64,000 bases of DNA from Bacteroidales bacterium (GTDB taxonomy: Bacteria; Bacteroidota; Bacteroidia; Bacteroidales; UBA932): the NCBI GenBank assembly GCA_012522855.1, contig JAAYJQ010000012.1, positions 167,476 through 231,475 of the forward strand, written 5' to 3'. This document shows positions 41,889 to 52,575 of the stretch, in pieces. Each line of letters starts with the position of its first letter. The first letter of the stretch is position 1. A model generated the notes under the pieces. The model made no database searches. It was not told the DNA's origin and saw only the letters and a list, made by a program, of their open reading frames with translations. The translations under genes and the position numbers were made by a program.

Positions 41889-43643
41889 TTAAAAATCGTA
41901 AGGATATTCGGCGCGTACATCCACGTGAATCGCAGGGGCGTCGGTCGCCATGTTTCCGTTGAATACCACGTCTTCCGTCGGGAAGGGGAGTGTAAAGCTG
42001 GACGGGGTGACGTTGGGATTGTCATAGAGGTCGTTGTAGACAACTGTGGAGGCATCCCAGGTTCCGGAATAGTCGAAGTTTTCACCCACGTATTCCTTGT
42101 ACACGGCGTCGATGCCGTTGAAGAAGGAGCGGCGCTGGGCTTTGAGTTCGTTGATGCAGGCCTGCATGTCGTAGTATGAGCGCCGGACATAGTCATACCA
42201 GCGGTCTCCTTCTCCGGCGAGTTCCAGCCGTCGTTCTTTCCAGATTGTGTCGAAGGTCACCGTCGTCACGGGCGTCGCGCCGGCGCGCTCGCGCACCAGG
42301 TTGACAAAGCGGAGGGATTCCGTGTTGTTGGTGTTCAATACGGCTTCTGCGTAGATTAAGTAGACGTCGGACAGGCGGAGCAGGTGTGTTGGCAGTTGAT
42401 TGGCCATGTTCTGCGGAGTAATGCCGGTGGCGTCGATATGGTCTTGATTGTCTCCGTACAGGTTCTTGACGTTGTTCGCGCCGGTCGGGCACTGGAGCGA
42501 TCCGCCGGGACCGCCCTTTCCGTAATCCTTGTCGTACACGAAGCGCAGGAAGTCGAAGCCTCCCTTGTCGGTCCAGAAATACGGATACTTGTCGCCGCCC
42601 AGCATCATGGTCGCGCGTCGGCGGACATCGGCATTGTTCCGGGTCGCCGGATTGGCGATCGCGCTGGTGCCGAAGGCTTCCTGCAGGTCAACGGAAGGGC
42701 CGCCCCAACCGCCCCAGCAGTCGCCGTTTTCATCGAAGCCGACCATCGCAAGGTCGCTTTGAAGGGTGTTCTGCTGCGTCCAGGGATCGCGGCCGCATTT
42801 CCAGAGCCAGGAGATCAGACATTCTCCGGTCTGGTTGAATCCCTTCAGGCGGAACACGTCTTCGTAGTTCGGGGTGAGGGTCCGGCCGGAATGGTCAATC
42901 ACGTCTTTCGCATACCTTGCGGCATTCGACAGATCTTCCGGACTCAGGCTGCCGGAAAGTCCTGCCCTCGTAAGATAGACTTTCGCGAGCAGCGCTTCAG
43001 CGGCATAGTAGTCGATCCGTTCGTAGTCAGCCCAGTCGGAGGTCTTCTTCGGCAGAAGTTCCATTGCCTTCTCCAGGGTCATGATGATGTATTCATAGAC
43101 ATCGGCTTTCTCTACCTTGCTGATGGTGTTGTAGTTGCCGGAATTGAGCAAGCCGGTGTTGTTGTGTACGATCGGCACCTCGCCGAAGGTACGGACCATA
43201 AAGAAGTAGGCGAAAGCTTTCCAGACGAGGGCTTCGCCGATGCACTTGTTCTTGGCCGTCTGTGAAGGGCCTTCCGACTTGAGCAAGTTGTCGATCACGA
43301 CGTTGGCGTGGCCGTTGACGGCCCATAGCGAATAGGACATGTTCACCAGATCCTGGTCGGTTCCGTTCGTGGTGAAATCCATGTACGGGCTGGAACCCCA
43401 GTACATATTGCCGGACATGACTTCTCCGATCTTGATGAAGCCGCGCTGGAAATCGTACCAAGGAGAGTTGTAGAGGTAGTTGACCCCTTGCTCGCACTGC
43501 GCGTCCGTTTTGTAGAAATTATCGGTGTTGTAGTTGTCTTCGGTCGGGCGGTTGAGGAATTCCTCGCAGGAAGCGAGTCCGATCAACAGCATGCCCATGG
43601 CGATTCCTTTGAATATAGTCATTGTTTTCATGTTCTTCAGCAT
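41889..43643 (-). CDS. susD: SusD/RagB-family nutrient-binding lipoprotein
   Basis: LASCEEFLNRPTEDNYN; LLRLSDVYLIYAEAVLN; RRLELAGEGDRWYDYVR. Confidence 0.95.
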   Translation of the reverse strand: MLKNMKTMTIFKGIAMGMLLIGLASCEEFLNRPTEDNYNTDNFYKTDAQCEQGVNYLYNSPWYDFQRGFIKIGEVMSGNMYWGSSPYMDFTTNGTDQDLVNMSYSLWAVNGHANVVIDNLLKSEGPSQTAKNKCIGEALVWKAFAYFFMVRTFGEVPIVHNNTGLLNSGNYNTISKVEKADVYEYIIMTLEKAMELLPKKTSDWADYERIDYYAAEALLAKVYLTRAGLSGSLSPEDLSNAARYAKDVIDHSGRTLTPNYEDVFRLKGFNQTGECLISWLWKCGRDPWTQQNTLQSDLAMVGFDENGDCWGGWGGPSVDLQEAFGTSAIANPATRNNADVRRRATMMLGGDKYPYFWTDKGGFDFLRFVYDKDYGKGGPGGSLQCPTGANNVKNLYGDNQDHIDATGITPQNMANQLPTHLLRLSDVYLIYAEAVLNTNNTESLRFVNLVRERAGATPVTTVTFDTIWKERRLELAGEGDRWYDYVRRSYYDMQACINELKAQRRSFFNGIDAVYKEYVGENFDYSGTWDASTVVYNDLYDNPNVTPSSFTLPFPTEDVVFNGNMATDAPAIHVDVRAEYPYDF

Positions 43644-46600
43644 TAGAATGAGAGATTGATACCGAAGGAATAGGTCGTCGGGGAGGGATAACGTCCGTTG
43701 TCCAGCCCGTAGGTGAGACCGGAGGAGTCCTGGGTGCTGGCGCCCACTTCCGGGTCGTAGCCGGTGTACCGGGTGAAGGTGCAGAGATTCTGGATGTTCA
43801 TGTAGACCCGCAGGTTATCGATGTGGATCTTCTCCAGAAATCTTCTCGGAAGATTGTAACCGAGCGCGATGTTCCGGATGCGGAGGTAGGAGCCGTCTTC
43901 GACGTAGCGGTCGCTGATGCGGTTGTTGTCGTTCGGGTCGTTGATCGAGGCGCGGGGGATCCGGGCGCCGGGATTGATGACCTTGACATTGTCGATGTGG
44001 TTGAACCACTTGCTGCCGTCGGCATAGACGATGTCCGGATCGATCGGCGCGAGACGCGCGCGTTCGGAAACGGAATTCAGCTGGTTGGTCCATGCGCTGT
44101 TCATGTGCGTGATGGTCAGCGAGTTGTAGTTCAGGATCTTGTTCCCGAAGGATCCGTTGATGAAAATGTTCAGATCCAAGTTCTTGTAACGGAAGGTGTT
44201 GCTCCAGCCGTAGGTGAACTTCGGAAGCGGGGATCCGATGTCCGTGCGGTCTTTTTCGTTGATGACGCCGTCCTTGTTGAGATCGACATATTTGAGGTCG
44301 CCCACCCACACGGTGTTGTTCCGGTTGAAGACGCCGTCGGAAGGATACTTCTCGGCCTTCGGCGAGTTTTCAATGTCATCCAGCGAAGCGTAGACGCCGG
44401 CCACTTTGTAGCCGTAGAAATTGTAGAGCGGTTTTCCGATTTCGGAGACCGCGACAACGTCGCTCCACTGACCGTAGCCGATCAGCGCGGCGTTCGATGT
44501 TTCGGACAGGCTCACGAGTTTGTTCTTGTTGAATGAAATCTGGAAGTTGCCCGACCAGGAGAAATCCCGCGTGGCGATCGGTTCGCCCCCGACGGAAATT
44601 TCCAGCCCCTTGTTCTCGATGCTGCCGTAGTTTCCCTTCGGAGAGGCCAGCGCGGAGGATGGGTTGCCCTGCGTTCCCATGTAGGACGGCAGCTGCATGG
44701 ACATCAACATGTCGTTGGACTGCTTGTAGTAGGCATCGATCGTCACGGTCAGACGGTTATCCCAGAATCCGAGATCGAGACCGAGGTTGGTCTGTTCCTG
44801 GCTTTCCCAACGGATCGCCGTATTGGGAATATTGGCGGGGCGGTACCCCATGCCGAGCGCGGAAGGCATCCGGCTGATCGAGGCGCCCCAGGCGTAGGCT
44901 CCGATGTTGGAGTTGCCGGTCTGTCCCCAGCCCAGACGGAGTTTGCCGTTGGTGAGGATCGGCTTCAGGAATTCCAGGAATTTCTCGTTGGAGAAGCGCC
45001 AGGCGAAAGCAGCGGAATGGAAGCCTGCCCAGCGGTTTTCCGGACCGAAGTTCGAAGAACCATCGTATCGGAAGGTGTATGTGAGCAGGTATCGGTCATC
45101 ATAATTATAGGTTTCGCGCGTGAAGAAGGAGGCCATGGCCGATGAGCCGAAGCCGGCGCTGATCTGGGGCGTTCCGCCTCCGAGGGCGACGTTGTGGACC
45201 TCGTCAGAAGGAAAATCCGTGTTTGAACCGGCAAGGTAGTTCCACCGGGACTCCCACATTTCTTGTCCCAGCATGGCCGTGAAGGAATGCTTGCCGAGGG
45301 TGTTGGAGTAGGTGAGATAATTCTTGAACTGCCAGAAGGTATTGTCGTTTTTCTGGCGGCGCATGTTATTCTGGCTGCGCACCCAGCCGCCGAGATCAAC
45401 GAGCGGGCGGTAGCGGCTTGCTTCGGAGTGCCCGAGGTCAAAACCGACTTCACTTCTCCAGACGAGATGTTTCCAAGGGGTGATCTCCGAGTAGACGTTG
45501 CCGTTCAGTTTCTGTCTGCCGAGCAGGATTTCGTCCATCATCGCGAGCGCGACCGGGTTCGGAGAGGTGTAGCCTTCCCGGACTGTGGACGAATAGTTGC
45601 CGAAGACATCGTAGACGGGGATGTCGGGAATCGTATTCAGGGAGTAGTAGATGAGTCCATGGTCGGAATCGGCGAGTTTCAGGTCGTCGTTCGTGTTCGC
45701 GAAGGAAGCGTTTAAACCGAGTCTGAACCATGGCTTGAGTTGCACGTCCAGGTTGGTTCGCACGGAGAAACGGTCGAAATTCGAACCGATGATGGTACCT
45801 TCCTGGTTCATGAAAGAGCCGGAAATGTAGTACTGGACGCTTTCCGTCCCACCCTGGGCGCTGAGTTGATGCTGGTGCTGCAGCGCGGTCTGGAAGATTT
45901 CATCCTGCCAGTTGGTGCCGACGCCGAGCAACTCGGGGGAGGAATAATAAGGATTGCCCTCGTAAAGTTCCCCTTCCTCGACCAACTCATTGTTGAAGGC
46001 GGCATATTCCCGGAGATTCATCATATCCAGGCGGCGGGTCTGCCGGGAGATGGCTACCAGACCTTCATAGGTGAACCTGGCCGCCCCTGCTATGCCGCGC
46101 TTGGTCGTGATGAGCACGACGCCGTTCGCGCCCTGCGCGCCGTAGATGGCAGTCGCGGAAGCATCCTTGAGGATTTCCATGCTCACGATGTCGGAGGGGT
46201 TGATGGTGGAAAGGGGCGAGATCGTCGAGACCCTGCCGTTTCCGAGGGCATCACCCAGTCCAAACGAGGCGCCGGAATTGCCGCCGCCCTGCACGATCAC
46301 CCCGTCGATGACGTAGAGAGGTTCTGCATTGGCGTTGATCGTAGCTTGGCCGCGGACACGGATGCTGGAGGAAGAACCCGGGGCTCCGGATGTCTGCACG
46401 GCCGTTACGCCGGCAGCCCTTCCCTGGAACGCCTGGTCGAAGTTGGTAATGAGCGATCCTCTGAGGTCTTCCTCCTTCATCGAAACGGAGGCGCCTGCCA
46501 AGTCGCTTTTCTTCATTGTACCGTAACCGACCACGACCACCTCGTCGAGATACTCGGTGTCTTCCCGGAGGGTCACGTTAAAAATTGTACGGTTGCCGAT

Positions 46601-46843
46601 AGGAATTTCCTGCGTGGCATACCCGATGGATGAGAACACGAGGGTGGCGCCGGGTGCGACGCTGAGCCTGAAATACCCATCCAAGTCTGTCGTTGTCCCG
46701 TTGGCCGTGCCTTTCTCGATCACGCTGGCTCCGACAATCGGGCCGATCTGATCGCGCGCAGAACCGCTTACATCGACTTTCTGGGCCATCATGCTGACGC
46801 TGACCAGCAATGCGGTCAAGCAAGCAAGCAACTTACTTCTCAT
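43643..46843 (-). CDS. susC: SusC/RagA-family TonB-linked outer-membrane protein
   Basis: Carboxypeptidase-like domain, plug ('DEVVVVGYGTMKKSDLAGA'), 'ILKDASATAIYGAQGANGVVLITTKRG', C-terminal barrel. Confidence 0.96.
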   Translation of the reverse strand: MRSKLLACLTALLVSVSMMAQKVDVSGSARDQIGPIVGASVIEKGTANGTTTDLDGYFRLSVAPGATLVFSSIGYATQEIPIGNRTIFNVTLREDTEYLDEVVVVGYGTMKKSDLAGASVSMKEEDLRGSLITNFDQAFQGRAAGVTAVQTSGAPGSSSSIRVRGQATINANAEPLYVIDGVIVQGGGNSGASFGLGDALGNGRVSTISPLSTINPSDIVSMEILKDASATAIYGAQGANGVVLITTKRGIAGAARFTYEGLVAISRQTRRLDMMNLREYAAFNNELVEEGELYEGNPYYSSPELLGVGTNWQDEIFQTALQHQHQLSAQGGTESVQYYISGSFMNQEGTIIGSNFDRFSVRTNLDVQLKPWFRLGLNASFANTNDDLKLADSDHGLIYYSLNTIPDIPVYDVFGNYSSTVREGYTSPNPVALAMMDEILLGRQKLNGNVYSEITPWKHLVWRSEVGFDLGHSEASRYRPLVDLGGWVRSQNNMRRQKNDNTFWQFKNYLTYSNTLGKHSFTAMLGQEMWESRWNYLAGSNTDFPSDEVHNVALGGGTPQISAGFGSSAMASFFTRETYNYDDRYLLTYTFRYDGSSNFGPENRWAGFHSAAFAWRFSNEKFLEFLKPILTNGKLRLGWGQTGNSNIGAYAWGASISRMPSALGMGYRPANIPNTAIRWESQEQTNLGLDLGFWDNRLTVTIDAYYKQSNDMLMSMQLPSYMGTQGNPSSALASPKGNYGSIENKGLEISVGGEPIATRDFSWSGNFQISFNKNKLVSLSETSNAALIGYGQWSDVVAVSEIGKPLYNFYGYKVAGVYASLDDIENSPKAEKYPSDGVFNRNNTVWVGDLKYVDLNKDGVINEKDRTDIGSPLPKFTYGWSNTFRYKNLDLNIFINGSFGNKILNYNSLTITHMNSAWTNQLNSVSERARLAPIDPDIVYADGSKWFNHIDNVKVINPGARIPRASINDPNDNNRISDRYVEDGSYLRIRNIALGYNLPRRFLEKIHIDNLRVYMNIQNLCTFTRYTGYDPEVGASTQDSSGLTYGLDNGRYPSPTTYSFGINLSF

Positions 46844-46913
46844 GTTTGATGGATTAGTGTTTATTGTTAAGAAAAATATATGTGTGTTATCAACTGTCTA
46901 GTTTTTCCAGTAG

Positions 46914-46944
46914 CAAAGTTAGGGGCCCAAAGGCCCCGAATCAA
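46914..46944 (-). promoter_or_regulatory. Predicted susC promoter: TTG-N20-TAACTTTG with an operator-like palindrome in the spacer
   Basis: Minus strand -7 TAACTTTG (46921..46914), -33 TTG (46944..46942); palindrome GGGGCCTTTGGGCCCC in between. Confidence 0.6.
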
Positions 46945-46977
46945 GTATTATTTTATCAAGAATTGCAAAAAAATAGA

Positions 46978-47853
46978 CTAAACTATGATTTTTGTCTTCT
47001 TGTAGAGCTGGCGGAACTCGCGGGGAGAGACCCCGCGCCGGGCTTTGAAGACGCGGTTGAAATTGGAAAGGTTGTTGAAGCCGCAGGAATAGCAGATCTC
47101 GGAGATGTTCTGCGTGCTGTCTACCAGGGCTCTGGCGGCGTTGCCGAGGCGGATGTCGTTGATATAGGCGGTCAGGGTTTTGTTCGTGTGCTCCTTGAAG
47201 AAGCGGCTTAAGGCGCTGGGGCTCATGCCGACGATTCCGGCCAGTTCCTTCAGTCCGAGATCTTCCGTGTAATGCGTGTTGATGTATTCCTTCACTTTCA
47301 TCAACCGGCTGCTTTCCCGCGTCCTCGGTGCATGGGAGAAAGAACTGCTGGCCAAGGTCTTGCCTTCAAATCCCGAGAGACTGTACAGGATCATCAGGCA
47401 GTTGATGAACTGGATGAAGCTGTCTTTTTCCGAGGCGACGCCGTCCAGAAAATGGTAGACTTTGAGGATGGCTTCGGGCGGAAAGGACAGCCCGTGACGC
47501 GCCTTTTCCATCATCCGGTTGATCCGGGCGAACTGCGTCTTGGACAGCAGGATGCTCTGCACCAGATCGGGCGCGAATTGGATCGTGATTTCGCGGATGT
47601 CCTCTGACTTGCAGTCTCCCTGTTCCCATACATGTTCCAGGTTTTCAGCTCCGATGAGCACCAGATCCAGCTCCCCGATCGTTTCAACGCTGTCTCCCAC
47701 GATGCGCCGAACCCCTTTTCCGCCCTGGACGAAGTTCAATTCGAACTCTCGGTGCCGATGGAGGGGATAGGTGAATTCGCTCTTGTGTCTTTCAACGATA
47801 TAGAAACAATCCTTCTGCGAAAGGTTGATCACTTCTGAGAGTACGGTAGACAT
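46978..47853 (-). CDS. AraC-family transcriptional regulator of the mannan locus
   Basis: Cupin-like N-terminus (YPLHRHREFELNFV); HTH LKELAGIVGMSPSALSRFFKEHTNKT...ISEICYSCGFNNLSNFNRVFKARRGVSPREFR. Confidence 0.92.
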   Translation of the reverse strand: MSTVLSEVINLSQKDCFYIVERHKSEFTYPLHRHREFELNFVQGGKGVRRIVGDSVETIGELDLVLIGAENLEHVWEQGDCKSEDIREITIQFAPDLVQSILLSKTQFARINRMMEKARHGLSFPPEAILKVYHFLDGVASEKDSFIQFINCLMILYSLSGFEGKTLASSSFSHAPRTRESSRLMKVKEYINTHYTEDLGLKELAGIVGMSPSALSRFFKEHTNKTLTAYINDIRLGNAARALVDSTQNISEICYSCGFNNLSNFNRVFKARRGVSPREFRQLYKKTKIIV

Positions 47854-47981
47854 CGGAATCGTGCTTGGTGGTTTTGACAATATTATGCAAATTTTTCGAA
47901 ATATTGATACTTTTTTATCAATTATTTTGCATCCTGTGTGCCGAACGCGGATCGTAAGGGGGATTTTCATACCTTTGGGAT

Positions 47982-49181
47982 ATGGATGCCCAGCAACTGA
48001 AAATTGAAGTCGGACAAGAGCTTACTCGGAACATTCTCCCGTTCTGGATGAACCGTTTCGCGGATCCCCGCGGCGGATGGTACGGAAGGATGGACGGGAA
48101 AGGAAAGATCTGGCCGGACGCCCCGAAGGGAGCTGTTCTGAACGCAAGGATACTTTGGACCTTTTCCTCTGCGTTCCGTCTGTTGGGTGACGCAGCCTAC
48201 CGCAGAGCTGCGGATGAGGCCTGCATACAGGTCCGCGCGCGCTTTGTGGATCCGGAATATGGCGGAGTCGTGTGGAGTGTGGATGCGGACGGCAGTCCGC
48301 TGGACACGCGGAAGCAGTTTTATGCGATCGCTTTCGCCATCTACGGCTTTTCGGAATATTACAGGGCTACAGGGGAGGCGGAAGCCCTGCAGACTGCGGT
48401 TGAGCTTTATCGCGTAGTGGAGGCCCACAGTTTCGACCGGAATCAGAACGGCTACATCGAGGCGCGCGCGCGGGATTGGAAACCGATCGCGGATATGCGG
48501 TTGTCTGAAAAGGACAGGAACGAGGCCAGGACGATGAATACCCATCTGCATATTCTTGAAGCCTACACTTCTCTGTACCGTGTCTGGAAGGATATCTCTC
48601 TTTCGGAGCGGCTACGGAATCTCCTGAGGATCTTCGTGGACCGCATCGTGCGCCCTGACGGCCATCTGGGCCTTTTCTTTGACGAGGAATGGAACCTGCG
48701 CGCGCGGACGGTTTCCTACGGGCACGACATCGAGGCATCCTGGCTCCTTCCGGAGGCGGCGGAAACCCTCGGTGATCCGGCGCTCTGCCGCGAAGTGCAG
48801 GCGGTTTCCGAGCGGATTGCCGCTGCAGCGATGGAAGGTTTCACTCCGGAAGGTGGAATGATCAACGAGCGGGACCCGGAAACGGGCCGCTTGGATGCCA
48901 ACCGGGACTGGTGGGTGCAAGCCGAGACCGTGCTGGGTTGCCTGAACCAGTTCCGAACCACGGGAGTGACGAAATGGCAGGATGCCGCCTTTAGGGAATG
49001 GCAGTTTGTCAAGTCTCGGCTCCGTCATCCGGACGGAGAGTGGTATTGGGCTGTGAACGAGGACGATAGCCTCGACACGGAACACGATCTCGCCGGATTT
49101 TGGAAGTGCCCTTACCACAACGGGCGCATGTGTATGGAAATCCTCGAAAAGTCATCGGGAAAGCGGGTACTTAATTTGTAA
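47982..49181 (+). CDS. AGE-family epimerase (cellobiose/mannobiose 2-epimerase-like)
   Basis: LPFWMNRFADPRGGWYGRMDG; NTHLHILEAYTSLYRV; SYGHDIEASWLL; WWVQAETVLG; FWKCPYHNGRMCMEI. Confidence 0.88.
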   Translation: MDAQQLKIEVGQELTRNILPFWMNRFADPRGGWYGRMDGKGKIWPDAPKGAVLNARILWTFSSAFRLLGDAAYRRAADEACIQVRARFVDPEYGGVVWSVDADGSPLDTRKQFYAIAFAIYGFSEYYRATGEAEALQTAVELYRVVEAHSFDRNQNGYIEARARDWKPIADMRLSEKDRNEARTMNTHLHILEAYTSLYRVWKDISLSERLRNLLRIFVDRIVRPDGHLGLFFDEEWNLRARTVSYGHDIEASWLLPEAAETLGDPALCREVQAVSERIAAAAMEGFTPEGGMINERDPETGRLDANRDWWVQAETVLGCLNQFRTTGVTKWQDAAFREWQFVKSRLRHPDGEWYWAVNEDDSLDTEHDLAGFWKCPYHNGRMCMEILEKSSGKRVLNL

Positions 49182-49206
49182 AATTCTGTGAATATTCCTA
49201 AATTTG
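49175..49206 (+). promoter_or_regulatory. Predicted secA promoter TTTG-N20-TAAATTTG
   Basis: TTTG 49175..49178 and TAAATTTG 49199..49206, matching the Bacteroidota consensus. Confidence 0.65.
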
Positions 49207-49237
49207 TAGAATCGAGATTCAGAGAAAATAGGCACCC

Positions 49238-52200
49238 ATGTCAGTATCGAATATTCTTAAAAAAATCTTCGGTTCCAAGTCGGACCGGGATATGAAGCAG
49301 GTTAAACCCACCTTGGACAAGGTCCTCGCCGCGTTCGGCGAGATTGACCGGCTTTCGAACGACGATCTGAGGGCGCGTACGCAGGAACTGCGGGCGAAGG
49401 TGCTGGCGGTCGAGGCTCCGTTCGAACAGCGGATGGAGGAGATCAAGGCCCAGTTGGAAGAGGATATCCCCGTCAATGAGAAAGAGGCGCTTGCAACGGA
49501 ATCGGACAAGTTGGTGAAGGAGGAGGACGAAGCGATCGAGAAGGTGCTGCTGGAAATCTTGCCGGAGGCATTTTCCATCATGAAATCGACCGCCCGGCGC
49601 TTTACGGAGAATGAGACAATCGAGGTGACGGCGACGGATTTCGACAAGGATCTAAGCATCCATCACGACTTTGTCCGGATCGACGGAGACAAGGCGATCT
49701 ATCGGAACCACTGGATGGCTGGAGGCAACGAGATTGTCTGGGACATGATCCATTATGATGTCCAGCTGATCGGCGGAATCATCCTGCATCAGGGCAAGAT
49801 CGCCGAAATGGCCACGGGAGAAGGAAAGACCCTTGTTGCCACTCTGCCCGTGTTTCTGAACGCGCTGGCCGGCAAAGGCGTCCACATCGTTACGGTCAAC
49901 GACTATCTGTCCAAGCGAGATTCGGAGTGGATGGGCCCGCTGTACATGTTCCACGGGCTCTCCGTGGATTGCATTGACAAGCACGAACCGAACAGCGATT
50001 CCCGCAAGAAAGCATACAACTGTGACATCACCTTCGGCACCAACAACGAATTCGGTTTCGACTACCTTCGCGACAACATGGCCGTCCGCAGCGAAGACCT
50101 TGTGCAGCGGAAGCATCACTATGCCATTGTCGACGAGGTTGACTCGGTGTTGATCGATGACGCCCGTACCCCGCTTATCATTTCCGGCCCGGTACCCAAG
50201 GCCGAGGACGACGAACAGTTCATGGCCTTCCGGCCCTACGTCGAAACCCTGTATCAGAAGCAGCGCAGCCTCGTCAACCAGATTCTGAACGAGGCCAAAA
50301 AAACCATCGCCTCCGGTGACGAAACGGAAGGCGGCAAGCTCTTGCTGCGGGCGCACAAGGGACTTCCCAAGTACCAGCCGCTCATCAAGTTCCTCAGCGA
50401 ACCGGGCATGAAGCAACTTCTCCAGAAGACGGAGAATTTCTATCTCCAGGACAACGAACGGGAAATGCCTGTGGTCACCGATCCGCTCTATTTCGTGATC
50501 AAAGAGCAGCAACATTCCGTGGATCTGACCGACAAGGGACACGACGTTCTGGCGCATGCGGTGTCCGAGCCGAATTTCTTCGTGCTCCCGGATGTCGGCA
50601 GCGAGATCGCGGAGATCCAGAAGAATGAAGCCCTCACGCTTGTCGAGAAGCAAGAGAAGAAGGACGCCCTCATGGAGGACTATGCCTTGAAGAGCGAACG
50701 CGTTCACACCATGATCCAACTTTTGAAGGCCTATGCGATGTTCCAGAAGGATGTCGACTACATCATCGTGGACAACAAGGTCAAGATCGTGGACGAGCAG
50801 ACGGGCCGTATCATGGAAGGCCGGCGCTGGAGCGACGGACTCCACCAGGCCGTTGAAGCCAAGGAAAATGTAAAGGTGGAGGCCGCCACCCAGACCTTCG
50901 CGACCATCACCCTCCAGAACTATTTCAGGATGTACCACAAGCTGGCCGGCATGACCGGTACGGCGGAAACCGAAGCGGGTGAGTTCTGGTCGATCTACAA
51001 GCTGGACGTCGTCGTGATCCCGACCAACCGGCCCGTCATCCGGGACGACAGGGATGACAAGATCTATAAAACCAAAAAGGCCAAATATGCCGCCGTCATC
51101 AGCCGTGTCTCGGAATTGACCAAGGAGGGCAGGCCGGTGCTTGTCGGCACCACGGATGTCGAAACCTCCGAACTCCTGAGCCGCATGCTGAAGTTCAGCG
51201 GCATCAAGCACAATGTGCTGAATGCGAAGGAGCATGCCCGCGAGGCTGAGATCGTCGCCCAGGCCGGGCAGACATCCTCGGTCACCATTGCCACCAACAT
51301 GGCGGGTCGTGGAACCGACATCAAGCTTTCGCCTGAGGTTCGCACAGCCGGTGGACTTGCCATCGTCGGGACGGAGCGCCATGATAGCCGGCGGGTGGAC
51401 CGCCAGCTCCGCGGACGCGCGGGACGTCAGGGAGATCCGGGATCCTCTGAATTTTATGTGTCCCTGGAGGACAAACTCATGCGCCTCTTCGGATCGGAGC
51501 GGATCGCCGGGGTTGTCGACAAACTCGGCATGCAGGACGATGAGGCCCTGGAAAGCGGGATGCTTTCCAGTTCCATAGAGAAGGCACAGCGGAAGGTGGA
51601 GGAGAACAACTTCGGCATCCGCAAGCGTTTGCTTGAATATGACGATGTGATGAACTATCAACGCGAGGCCGTGTATGCCCGCCGCCGCAACGCTCTTTCC
51701 GGAGAAAGGATCGAAATCGATGTCATGAATATGATGATCGATACCGCTTCACTCATCGCGGACAAGGCGGAAGGGATGTCGTACGAGGATTTCGAGGCGA
51801 GTGTGATGGCTCAGCTTTCCATTGACCTGGGCATCACGCCCGAGGAATTTGCGAATGCAAAGGGCAATGTGATTGCCGACAGTCTGTTCGTCCACATGCA
51901 GGAGGTTTATCGCCGCAGGATGGACGGACTTTCCGAAAAAGTCTATCCGATCCTCAAGCAGGTCTATGAGAAGCAGGGGAGCCTGTACCAGAACATCGCC
52001 ATTCCGATTTCCGACGGACGGAAGATGTTGACCTTGAGCGTGAATCTTGAAAAGGCCTACAACACGGAAGGCAAGGAAATCGCCAAGGCGCTCAGCCGTT
52101 CCATCATCCTCTATCAGATCGACGAGCATTGGAAACAGCATTTGCGTGACATGGACGACCTGCGTCAGAGCGTGCAGAACGCCGCTTACGAACAGAAGGA

Positions 52201-52522
52201 TCCGCTGGTCGTTTATAAACTCGAGAGCTACAACCTGTTTGCGGCGATGCTGGAGGAATTGAACCGGGATGTGCTTTCCTTCCTGCTCAGGGCTTTCGTC
52301 CCGCTGCGGGATGCCAATGAGGCCCGTCCGGCCCGTCCGTCTCTCCAGCAAAGGACCGACATGAGCCAGATGCGCGCCCAGCGCGACAACCTCTCGACAA
52401 ATGCGGAGCAGAAGGCGAAAGTTCCGGTGGTGCGCGCGGACAAGAAGATCGGCCGGAACGATCCTTGTCCTTGCGGTTCCGGCAAGAAATACAAGAACTG
52501 CCACGGCAGGGGACTTGTCTAG
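49238..52522 (+). CDS. secA: Preprotein translocase subunit SecA
   Basis: [53 protein letters not shown]-terminal [17 protein letters not shown]. Confidence 0.98.
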   Translation: MSVSNILKKIFGSKSDRDMKQVKPTLDKVLAAFGEIDRLSNDDLRARTQELRAKVLAVEAPFEQRMEEIKAQLEEDIPVNEKEALATESDKLVKEEDEAIEKVLLEILPEAFSIMKSTARRFTENETIEVTATDFDKDLSIHHDFVRIDGDKAIYRNHWMAGGNEIVWDMIHYDVQLIGGIILHQGKIAEMATGEGKTLVATLPVFLNALAGKGVHIVTVNDYLSKRDSEWMGPLYMFHGLSVDCIDKHEPNSDSRKKAYNCDITFGTNNEFGFDYLRDNMAVRSEDLVQRKHHYAIVDEVDSVLIDDARTPLIISGPVPKAEDDEQFMAFRPYVETLYQKQRSLVNQILNEAKKTIASGDETEGGKLLLRAHKGLPKYQPLIKFLSEPGMKQLLQKTENFYLQDNEREMPVVTDPLYFVIKEQQHSVDLTDKGHDVLAHAVSEPNFFVLPDVGSEIAEIQKNEALTLVEKQEKKDALMEDYALKSERVHTMIQLLKAYAMFQKDVDYIIVDNKVKIVDEQTGRIMEGRRWSDGLHQAVEAKENVKVEAATQTFATITLQNYFRMYHKLAGMTGTAETEAGEFWSIYKLDVVVIPTNRPVIRDDRDDKIYKTKKAKYAAVISRVSELTKEGRPVLVGTTDVETSELLSRMLKFSGIKHNVLNAKEHAREAEIVAQAGQTSSVTIATNMAGRGTDIKLSPEVRTAGGLAIVGTERHDSRRVDRQLRGRAGRQGDPGSSEFYVSLEDKLMRLFGSERIAGVVDKLGMQDDEALESGMLSSSIEKAQRKVEENNFGIRKRLLEYDDVMNYQREAVYARRRNALSGERIEIDVMNMMIDTASLIADKAEGMSYEDFEASVMAQLSIDLGITPEEFANAKGNVIADSLFVHMQEVYRRRMDGLSEKVYPILKQVYEKQGSLYQNIAIPISDGRKMLTLSVNLEKAYNTEGKEIAKALSRSIILYQIDEHWKQHLRDMDDLRQSVQNAAYEQKDPLVVYKLESYNLFAAMLEELNRDVLSFLLRAFVPLRDANEARPARPSLQQRTDMSQMRAQRDNLSTNAEQKAKVPVVRADKKIGRNDPCPCGSGKKYKNCHGRGLV

Positions 52523-52575
52523 CGGATTTTTTCCCGTGGCGAAAAGATCAAGGAATACAACAACACAGAACAAAA

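Noticed and set aside
49652-51661. 669-aa antisense ORF opposite secA
   Set aside because: Codon-bias shadow of secA.
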